5,449 nt of DNA, taken from contig JASLEW010000195.1 in the NCBI GenBank assembly GCA_030150965.1, positions 1 to 5,449 of the forward strand, in the 5' to 3' direction. The DNA is from Thermoanaerobaculia bacterium (GTDB taxonomy: Bacteria; Acidobacteriota; Thermoanaerobaculia; Multivoradales; UBA5704). Shown piece after piece: positions 1 to 5,449 of this stretch; within the stretch, counting starts at the first letter, position 1; each line of letters begins with the position of its first letter. The notes below the pieces were generated by a model. The model had not been told where the DNA came from, ran no database searches, and worked only from the letters and a program-made list of their open reading frames with translations. A program made the position numbers and the translations under genes.

Positions 1-1941
1 CCGGTCGAGCAGCACCAGGTGCGCCAGGCGCGGCGCCAGGCGCTCCAGCACGGCGCGGCGCGCGCTCTCGCTCACCGCGTGGACGATCCCCGCCAGCTCC
101 ACGATCTGCGCGCAGCGCGCCGGCGGCCAGGCGGTTTCGAGCGGCACATAGGTGCCGCCGGCCTTGAGGATGGCGAAGACGGCGACGACCGCCTCCGGCC
201 CGCGGGCGAGATGCACCGCCACCCGCGTGCCGACGCCCACCCCCTGCGACCGCAGCAGGTTGGCCAGCCGGTTGGCGCGCCCTTCGAGCTCGGCGTAGGT
301 CAGCGAGCCGCCGGCGCCGCCGGCGCCGCTGGCGCCGATCACCGCCAGGGCCCCCGGGGCACGATCGGCCTGGCGCTCGAACAGGCGGTGGACGAGGTCC
401 TCGGCCGCGAAGCCGGTGCGGGTGTCGTTCCAGGCGGTCTCCAGCTGGTGGCGCTCGGCAGGGCCGAGCAGCGGCAGGTCCCAGACCGGCAGGTCGGGGC
501 GCGCCGCGAGCCCTTCGAGCAGCACCAGGAAGGCGCGGGTCCAGCGCTCCATGGTGGCGGCGTCGAAGAGGTCGGAGTTGTAGCCGATCCAGCCGACGAA
601 GCCGTAGGGCATCTCCTGCAGGTCGAGATCGACGTCGAGCCGGGCCGTGGTCTCCTCGAACTCGAAGCGCTCCAGGGTGAGGCCCTCGGCCACCAGCTTG
701 GGGATGGGCACGTTCTGGAAGGCGAAGAGCACCTGGAACAGCGGGTTGCGGCTGGTGTCGCGCGGCAGCTGCAGGACCTCGACCAGCTTCTCGAACGGCA
801 CGTCGTGGTGCGACAGGCCGGCGAGCGTCGCCTCGCGCACCTGCCACACCACGGCGCGGAACGCCGGGTTGCCGGCGAAGCCGGTGCGCAGCACCAGGGT
901 GTTGACGAACACCCCGATCAGGTGCTCCAGCTCGACGCGCGTGCGGTTGGCCATCGGCGTGCCCACCAGCACGTCCTCCTGCCCGGTGTGGCGCAGCAGC
1001 AGCGTCTGGTAGGCCGCCATCAGCACCATGAACAGGGTGGCGTCGGCGCCGGCGGCGAGGGTCTTCAGCCGGTCGGTGAGCGCGGTGGGCAGCGCCAGGG
1101 TGCTGCGGCCGCCGCGCATCGAGGACACCGCCGGCCGCGGCCGGTCGGTGGGCAGGGCGAGAAGCGCCGGCGCGCCGGCGAAGCGCTGCTGCCAGTAGGC
1201 GAGCTGACTCTGCATCAGCCCCGATTCCTGCTCCAGCTCGCGCGCCTGCCAGTGCGCGTAGTCGCCGTACTGGATCGGCAGCTCCGGCACCCGCGCCGGC
1301 CGGCCCTCGATCAGCGCCCGGTAGTGGGCGGTCATCTCGCGGAAGAAGACGCCGGTGGTCCAGGTGTCCGAGATGATGTGATGCATGACCGCCAGGAAGA
1401 CGTGGTCCGCGGCGCCGATGCGCACCAGCACCGCGCGCCACGGAGGCGCGGCGGCCAGGGCGAACGGCAGCCGGGCGAGCTGGTTGACCACCCGGTGCGC
1501 CTCGGCCTCGCGCCGCGCCGCGGGCAGCGCCCGGAGATCGGCCACCGGCAGCGCCACGGCGCAGCGCGCCGCCACCACCTGCACCGGGCGGTCGCCGGCG
1601 AGGGCGAAGCTGCTGCGCAGCGTCTCGTGGCGCTCGGCCGTCGCCGCCAGCGCCCGCCGGAAGAGCGCCGCATCGAGCGGACCGCGCAGGCGCACGCCGG
1701 AGGGGATGTTGTAGGCGCCGGAGGCGGGCTGGAGCTGCTGGACGAACCAGAGCCGCCGCTGGGCGAAGGAGAGCACGGCGGCGGCGCCCGGCGGCCGGCG
1801 CGGGATCGAGCCGCGCGCGGCGGCGCCGCCTTCCGGCGTCCTGCCCCGGTCCTTGAGCATCAGCTCGAGGAGCTTACGCTGCCGGGGCGAGAGCTCCTCG
1901 GCCGGGCGGCGGCCGGGCGGATGGCCGTCGGGGCTGCTCAT
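1..1941 (-). CDS. Nonribosomal peptide synthetase, N-terminal part (C domain plus start of A domain), truncated by window edge
   Basis: Seen: from the ATG at 1941 the frame stays open for 647 codons to the left edge, with no stop. After a charged leader (LSPRQRKLLEL, residues 17-27) comes a full condensation domain: C1 LSFAQRRLWF (57-66), C2 RHETLR (104-109), C3 HHIISDTW (187-194, second His 188 the expected catalytic residue), C4 YGDYAHWQ (225-232), C5 IGVFVNTLVLR (342-352), C6 HHDVPFEKLVE (378-388), C7 RDTSRNPLFQV (394-404). An adenylation domain begins near residue 515, with LTYAEL (547-552) and LKAGGTYVPLE (592-602). It is cut before the ATP-binding and specificity-code motifs, so the amino acid cannot be predicted. 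Known: C domains form the amide bond between the upstream carrier-bound acyl chain and the amino acid on the downstream carrier. The start is chosen because it overlaps the PKS stop (ATGA) and has GGAGGAGG four bases upstream. Inference: it accepts the chain from the PKS ACP encoded just upstream. C3 has Thr193 where Gly is usual. Family assignment is very secure; the product is unknown. Confidence 0.96.
   Translation of the reverse strand, partial: MSSPDGHPPGRRPAEELSPRQRKLLELMLKDRGRTPEGGAAARGSIPRRPPGAAAVLSFAQRRLWFVQQLQPASGAYNIPSGVRLRGPLDAALFRRALAATAERHETLRSSFALAGDRPVQVVAARCAVALPVADLRALPAARREAEAHRVVNQLARLPFALAAAPPWRAVLVRIGAADHVFLAVMHHIISDTWTTGVFFREMTAHYRALIEGRPARVPELPIQYGDYAHWQARELEQESGLMQSQLAYWQQRFAGAPALLALPTDRPRPAVSSMRGGRSTLALPTALTDRLKTLAAGADATLFMVLMAAYQTLLLRHTGQEDVLVGTPMANRTRVELEHLIGVFVNTLVLRTGFAGNPAFRAVVWQVREATLAGLSHHDVPFEKLVEVLQLPRDTSRNPLFQVLFAFQNVPIPKLVAEGLTLERFEFEETTARLDVDLDLQEMPYGFVGWIGYNSDLFDAATMERWTRAFLVLLEGLAARPDLPVWDLPLLGPAERHQLETAWNDTRTGFAAEDLVHRLFERQADRAPGALAVIGASGAGGAGGSLTYAELEGRANRLANLLRSQGVGVGTRVAVHLARGPEAVVAVFAILKAGGTYVPLETAWPPARCAQIVELAGIVHAVSESARRAVLERLAPRLAHLVLLDR
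307..336. repeat. 9-bp tandem repeat (three copies) in the A-domain coding region
   Basis: Plus-strand units are gccgccggc, gccgccggc, gccgctggc and a partial fourth (gcc). On the coding strand they give an Ala-Ser/Gly-Gly array (ASGAGGAGG, residues 537-545) just before LTYAEL of the adenylation domain. Most A domains have a short turn here between two strands, so this is a small in-frame glycine-rich loop expansion. Confidence 0.7.
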
Positions 1942-4900
1942 CGCGCCTCCTCCTGCGCCGGCCCGCCCTCGCGCCGCAGGATCTCCATCTCGAGGTCGTC
2001 GTCGGAGAGCCCGCGGATCTGGGCGAGCAGCGCCTCCACCTCCCGCTCCTCGGCCTGGCGCCGGAGCTGCTCGACGGCCTCCGCCAGGTCCCTGACCGTC
2101 GGCGTCTCGAACACCTGGCGGATGGGGATCTCGACGTGCACCACCTCGCGCAGCCGGGTCACCATCCGCGACGCCAGGAGCGAGTCGCCGCCGAGGTCGA
2201 GGAAGCTGTCGTAGAGCCCCACCTGGGCGACGCCGAGCAGCTGGCTCCAGGCGCCGGCGATGGCGCGCTCCAGCTCGCTCCGCGGCTCCGCGTACTCGAC
2301 GCGCAGGTTGGGCCGCGGATAGAAGCCGACCGCCGGCGGGGCGGCGGCGGCGCCCGCCGCGGCGGGGCGCTCCGGGGCGGCGCTGCCGGCGCCCGGCGCG
2401 CGGGTGTCGATCCAGTAGCGCTCGCGCTCGAACGGATAGGTGGGCAGGTTGACCCGGCGGCGGCGCTCGCCGGCATGGAACCGCCGCCAGTCGACGGGCA
2501 CGCCGAGCGTCCACAGCCTGCCGAGCGCGGTGAGCAGGCAGGCGAGGTCGTCCTGGCGCTCGTAGGCATGCGGCAGCGAGGCCGCCACGGCCGGTTCCCC
2601 GCCCTCGCCCCGCCCCGGCGCCGCGGGGTGCTGGCGGACCAGGCTGGACAGCGTCTGGCCCGGCCCGATCTCCAGCAGCACCCGCTCCGGCACCCGCGAG
2701 AGCTCGGCCACCGCTGGGGAGAAGCGCACCGTGCCGCAGGCGTGGCGGGCCCAATAGGCGGGGTCGGCGGCGAGCTCGGCGGTCATCCAGCCGCCGGTCA
2801 GGTTGGACAGATAGGGGATCGCGGGCGCCCGCCGCTCCACCCCGGCGGTCAGCTCGACCAGGCGGTCGAAGAGCGGCTCCATCATCCGCGAGTGGAAGGC
2901 GTGGCGCGCCTGCAGGCGGCGGCTGGCGATGCCGCGGCGCGCCAGCTCCTGCTCCAGCGCGGCGACGGCCGCCTCCGGACCGGCGGCCACCGACTGCTCG
3001 GGACCGTTGGTGGCGGCGAGCGACAGCTCCGGCCCGAGCAGCGGGGCGAGGTCGGCCTCGCCGAGGCCGGCCGCCAGCATCGCGCCCGCCGGCAGCTCGT
3101 CGATCAGGCAGGCGCGGCCAGCGACCAGGCGCAGCGCGTCCTCCAGGGTGAGCACGCCGGCCAGGCAGGCGGCCACGTACTCGCCGATGCTGTAGCCGGC
3201 CATCGCCGCGGGGACGATTCCCCACGACATCCACAGCCGCGCCAGCGCATACTCGACGACGAAGAGCGCCGGCTGGACGAGGCGCGTCGAGTCGAGCGGC
3301 GAGGCCGCCGGCGCGCCGGCCGAGCGGCCGAGCATCCGCCGCAGGTCGAGGCCGCCGGCAGAGCCGTTGGCGGCGGCGGCGGCGGCAGGTCCCGTCGCAT
3401 CCACCCCGGTGCCAGCGGCGGAGTTGGGGCCGGCGCCCGTGGCGCCGGGCGTGGCGACGGCGCCCGAGCCGCCGGCCGCCGGGACGCCACCGGAGGCACC
3501 GGTGGCGCCGCCCTGCTCGCGGACCGGCGACGGCGGATAGAGCACCTGCCGCAGATCGAGGCCCAGGTGCGGCACGAGCAGCTCGGCGCAGCGGTCGATC
3601 TCGGCGCGGAACGCGGGCTCCGCGTCGTAGAGGCCGCGGCCCATGTCCACGTATTGCCCGCCGAGCCCGGCGAAGAGGAAGACCACCGGCCGCTCGCGCC
3701 CGTCGCACCAGCCGCCGAGCAGCCGCCGCGGGTCGCCGCCGGAGAGCAACCCGGCCGCCTCGGCGCTGTCGCGGCAGACCGCGAAGCGGCGGTGCGCCAG
3801 CGGCTTGCGCCCGACCTGCAGGGTGTAGGCGGCATCCGCCAGGGAAAGCTCGGGATGGCGCTCCAGGTGCGCGCCGAGGTTGCGGGTGACGGCGTCGAGG
3901 GCGGTGGCGGTGCGCGCGCTGAGCGGCAGCAGCTGCCACGGCCGCGCGGCGCCGGAGGGCTCCGCCTCCGGCGCCTCCTCCAGGATGAGATGGACGTTGG
4001 TGCCGCCCATGCCCAGCGAGTTGACCGCGGCGCGGCGCGGCATCGCTCCGAGCGCCGCGAGCGCTCCGGGCTCCCCCTGCGGATCGCCCGGCAAGTGCGG
4101 CGATCGGGCCGTTCGGGCCGTTCGGGCCGATCGGGCCGATCGGGGCCAGGGGGTGAGCCGGTCGTTGACGCGGAACGGGCTGGCGTCGAAATCGATCTTC
4201 GGGTTCGGGCGCTGGTAGTTGATCGTCGGCGGGATCTGCTCGCGCTCCAGCGCCAGCACCGCCTTGATCAGCCCGGCGGCGCCGGCCGCGCGGTCGAGGT
4301 GGCCGAAGTTGGACTTGAGCGAGCCGATGCGGCAGAAGCCGCGCCGCTCGGTGTGGGCGCGGAAGGCGCGGGTCAGCGCCGCGATCTCGATCGGGTCGCC
4401 GAGCTCGGTGGCGCTGCCGTGGGCCTCCAGGTAGCCGATGCTGTCGGCCGGCACGCCGGCCGCCGCGAGCGCCGCCTCGACCGCCGCCGCCTGGCCGCCG
4501 ATGCTGGGCGCGGTGTAGCCGGCCTTCTGCGACCCGTCGTTGTTGATCGCCGAGCCCTTGATCACGGCGCGGATCGGGTCGCCGTCGGCCAGCGCGTCGG
4601 CCAGGCGCTTGAGCAGCACCACGGCGACGCCGTGGCCGAGCACGCTGCCGTTCGCCCCGGCGTCGAACGAGCGGGTGTGGCCGTCGTCCGGGGCGAGCCC
4701 GCCCACCTCGTAGAGATAGCCCTGGCGGGCCGGCACCACGATGCGCACGCCGCCGGCCAGCGCCATGTCGCACTCGCCCTGGCGCAGGCTCTGGCAGGCC
4801 ATGTGGACCGCCACCAGGGAGGTCGAGCAGAACGTCTGCACGGCGACGCTCGGCCCGCGCAGGTTGAGCTTGTAGGAGACGCTGGTGGTCAGCGAGTCCT

Positions 4901-5405
4901 TGTCGTTGCCCAGCACCGCCTGCAGCAGGTTGACCGAGCGGCGCACCTCGGGGTCGGCATAGAGCTGCAGCAGGTAGGTGCTGAGGTTCGAGCCGGCGTA
5001 GACGCCGATCGCCCCGGGATGGGCGCCCGGATCGTGGCCCGCCTGCTCCAGCACCTCCCAGGCGCACTCCAGGAAGACGCGGTGCTGCGGGTCCATCACC
5101 TCGGCCTCGCGCGGCGAGTAGCCGAAGAGGGCGGCGTCGAAGCGCTCCACGTCGTCGAGCACCGAGCCGGCGCGGACGTAGCGCGGATCGGCCAGCAGCT
5201 CGGGCTCGACCCCCGCCGCCAGCAGCTCCTCGTCGGTGAAGAAGGTCACCGCCTCGACGCCGTCGCGCAGCACGCGCCACAGCGCATCGAGGTCCGGCGC
5301 GCCGGGGAAGCGGCCGGTCATGCCGATGATCGCGATCTCCGTTCCGGCGGCGCTGCCGGCGGCGGCGGCGCCCGCCGCCGGAACGGAGATCGCGATCATC
5401 GGCAT
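1938..5405 (-). CDS. Type I polyketide synthase module, KS-AT-ACP, start uncertain
   Basis: Seen (numbering from the ATG at 5405): KS about 22-475, with IAIIGMTGRFPGA (24-36), DPQHR (105-109), active Cys193 in QTFCSTS, His329 in EAHGSATELGDPIE, Lys364 and His369 in KSNFGHLD, and GMGGTNVH (465-472). AT about 574-925, with GLGGQY (580-585), nucleophile Ser739 in GYSIGEY, Arg764, and HAFHS (835-839, His838 catalytic). The post-AT linker ends LPTYPFERERYW (987-998). ACP about 1040-1115, with LGGDSL and phosphopantetheine Ser1075. The tail 1121-1155 is charged and helical-looking (GLSDDDLEMEIL). There is no KR, DH or ER. Known: HAFH is the usual signature of malonyl-CoA-specific ATs. Inference: one unreduced two-carbon extension is passed to the overlapping NRPS. 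Odd: low-complexity insertions in KS (422-456) and AT (about 628-684). The frame has no stop between the ATG and the right edge, and residues 1 to about 18 lie in a terminal palindrome, so the true N-terminus, perhaps within a larger protein, is unknown. Function is very secure; the start is not. Confidence 0.95.
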   Translation of the reverse strand: MPMIAISVPAAGAAAAGSAAGTEIAIIGMTGRFPGAPDLDALWRVLRDGVEAVTFFTDEELLAAGVEPELLADPRYVRAGSVLDDVERFDAALFGYSPREAEVMDPQHRVFLECAWEVLEQAGHDPGAHPGAIGVYAGSNLSTYLLQLYADPEVRRSVNLLQAVLGNDKDSLTTSVSYKLNLRGPSVAVQTFCSTSLVAVHMACQSLRQGECDMALAGGVRIVVPARQGYLYEVGGLAPDDGHTRSFDAGANGSVLGHGVAVVLLKRLADALADGDPIRAVIKGSAINNDGSQKAGYTAPSIGGQAAAVEAALAAAGVPADSIGYLEAHGSATELGDPIEIAALTRAFRAHTERRGFCRIGSLKSNFGHLDRAAGAAGLIKAVLALEREQIPPTINYQRPNPKIDFDASPFRVNDRLTPWPRSARSARTARTARSPHLPGDPQGEPGALAALGAMPRRAAVNSLGMGGTNVHLILEEAPEAEPSGAARPWQLLPLSARTATALDAVTRNLGAHLERHPELSLADAAYTLQVGRKPLAHRRFAVCRDSAEAAGLLSGGDPRRLLGGWCDGRERPVVFLFAGLGGQYVDMGRGLYDAEPAFRAEIDRCAELLVPHLGLDLRQVLYPPSPVREQGGATGASGGVPAAGGSGAVATPGATGAGPNSAAGTGVDATGPAAAAAANGSAGGLDLRRMLGRSAGAPAASPLDSTRLVQPALFVVEYALARLWMSWGIVPAAMAGYSIGEYVAACLAGVLTLEDALRLVAGRACLIDELPAGAMLAAGLGEADLAPLLGPELSLAATNGPEQSVAAGPEAAVAALEQELARRGIASRRLQARHAFHSRMMEPLFDRLVELTAGVERRAPAIPYLSNLTGGWMTAELAADPAYWARHACGTVRFSPAVAELSRVPERVLLEIGPGQTLSSLVRQHPAAPGRGEGGEPAVAASLPHAYERQDDLACLLTALGRLWTLGVPVDWRRFHAGERRRRVNLPTYPFERERYWIDTRAPGAGSAAPERPAAAGAAAAPPAVGFYPRPNLRVEYAEPRSELERAIAGAWSQLLGVAQVGLYDSFLDLGGDSLLASRMVTRLREVVHVEIPIRQVFETPTVRDLAEAVEQLRRQAEEREVEALLAQIRGLSDDDLEMEILRREGGPAQEEAR
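1946..1953 (-). promoter_or_regulatory. Shine-Dalgarno sequence for the NRPS gene, inside the PKS gene
   Basis: On the minus strand the sequence is GGAGGAGG, then four bases, then ATG at 1941-1939. The PKS stop TGA is at 1940-1938, so start and stop share ATGA (1941-1938). This strong site fixes the NRPS start over the later in-frame ATG at codon 28. The 4-base overlap is the classic arrangement for translational coupling, which would help keep the two interacting megasynthases in balanced amounts. Confidence 0.85.
3331..3563. repeat. Low-complexity insertion in the AT domain, flanked by imperfect 23-bp direct repeats
   Basis: Bases 3331-3353 and 3541-3563 match at 20 of 23 positions, 210 bp (70 codons) apart. 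They encode GLDLRRML (685-692) and GLDLRQVL (615-622). Between them, residues about 628-684 are almost entirely Ala, Gly, Thr, Ser, Pro and Val, including a run of six Ala. The segment lies between the GLGGQY motif and the QPALFVVEYALARLW strand of the AT, where related ATs usually have a short variable loop. A duplication followed by divergence, or simple slippage growth, could explain it. The reading frame is intact, so the enzyme may still be functional. Confidence 0.7.
4102..4147. repeat. 9-bp tandem repeat in the KS coding region (about five copies)
   Basis: Plus-strand units are gatcgggcc, gttcgggcc, gttcgggcc, gatcgggcc and a last copy with one extra g. On the coding strand they encode an Arg-Ser/Thr-Ala tripeptide array (RSARSARTARTARS, residues 422-435). 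The array opens a segment of about 35 residues (422-456) between the TPWP and RRAAVNSLGMGGTNVH parts of the KS, where family members usually have only a few residues. The period is a multiple of three, so the frame is kept. It looks like replication-slippage expansion in a surface loop near the C-terminal end of the KS. Confidence 0.85.
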
Positions 5406-5449
5406 GACCGGCCGCTTCCCCGGCGCGCCGGACCTCGATGCGCTGTGGC
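5276..5449. repeat. Terminal inverted repeat: 77-bp perfect arms around a 20-base centre, reaching the window edge
   Basis: Bases 5276-5352 are the exact reverse complement of 5373-5449 (position i pairs with 10725 minus i). The centre, 5353-5372, starts with a C/C mismatch. Both arms encode the same start of a ketosynthase (TEIAIIGMTGRF and onward), the left arm on the minus strand as part of the real PKS gene and the right arm on the plus strand. The right arm stops only because the window stops. Perfect DNA identity, including wobble positions, argues against two independently evolving divergent genes. The simplest reading is a foldback or chimeric join at a contig end. The right arm should not be annotated as a second gene. 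Confidence 0.93.

Noticed and set aside
1332..1673. Shorter open frames overlapping the real genes on both strands (for example 1332-1673 minus and 3104-3835 minus)
   Set aside because: They are out of frame with the NRPS and PKS, are Arg/Ser/Pro/Ala-rich, and lack domains or ribosome binding sites. They are shadows of the real coding frames.
2150..2200. The ACP as a beta-branching carrier protein
   Set aside because: The Trp expected a few residues after the phosphopantetheine Ser is absent (the sequence is DSLLASRMV), so there is no sign of HMG-synthase-type beta-branching.
19..2214. A 731-codon open frame on the plus strand, antisense to the NRPS and the end of the PKS
   Set aside because: Its translation is rich in Arg, Gly, Ala, His and Gln with no recognisable domain, while the minus strand there encodes clear C, A and ACP motifs. 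Long antisense open frames are expected at this GC content.
1938..2340. A ketoreductase or dehydratase domain between AT and ACP
   Set aside because: Only about 40 residues of Ala/Pro-rich linker separate LPTYPFERERYW from the ACP. There is no GxGxxG nucleotide-binding motif and no space for a reductive domain.
4827..4829. QTFCSTS in place of DTACSSS as a sign of an inactive or novel KS
   Set aside because: The active Cys and both catalytic His are present. From memory, Phe before Cys and STS after it occur in KS domains of hybrid PKS/NRPS modules, so this looks like clade variation and not loss of function.
5406..5425. A purine-rich stretch (GGGGAAG on the minus strand) upstream of the ATG at 5405, as a possible ribosome binding site
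   Set aside because: It lies wholly in the inverted arm and is just the complement of KS codons for Arg-Phe-Pro-Gly, so it is not evidence of a start.
5373..5449. A second, divergent PKS gene starting on the plus strand at the right edge
   Set aside because: Although it encodes a KS start, it is a perfect reverse copy of the left arm, with no room for a promoter, no start codon before the KS motif and no independent sequence. A foldback artefact is simpler.

Overview
The window is a fragment of a modular natural-product biosynthetic gene cluster from a GC-rich bacterium. G or C fills most third codon positions on the minus strand. Almost the whole window is coding, on the minus strand only. 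The ketosynthase (KS) and acyltransferase (AT) motif variants (QTFCSTS, GLGGQY, GYSIGEY) resemble modules I associate with hybrid PKS/NRPS systems of myxobacteria, cyanobacteria and some other GC-rich phyla. I cannot assign a genus.

Layout, in the direction of transcription (right to left): (1) 5276-5449 is a long perfect inverted repeat that runs exactly to the right edge. (2) 1938-5405 encodes one type I polyketide synthase module, KS-AT-ACP, with no reductive domain and a malonyl-type AT. (3) 1-1941 is the 5' part of a nonribosomal peptide synthetase, with a complete condensation (C) domain and the first quarter or so of an adenylation (A) domain, cut by the left edge. The two genes overlap by 4 bases (ATGA), and a strong Shine-Dalgarno sequence lies inside the end of the PKS gene, so they are almost certainly co-transcribed and translationally coupled.

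How they work together: the KS takes an upstream acyl chain, the AT loads a malonyl extender, and the ACP carries the resulting beta-ketoacyl chain. The NRPS C domain would then join it to the amino acid activated by the truncated A domain, giving a beta-keto amide. The upstream loading partner and everything after the start of the A domain lie outside the window.

Unusual points: the 77-bp-arm terminal palindrome, most simply a contig-end foldback artefact that makes the apparent PKS start codon unreliable; in-frame low-complexity or short-period expansions within the KS, AT and A domains; and a C-domain core motif with Thr in place of the usual Gly. I see no RNA gene, mobile element, CRISPR array, terminator or credible promoter. 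The architecture is a recognisable PKS-NRPS hybrid, not a new class of system.
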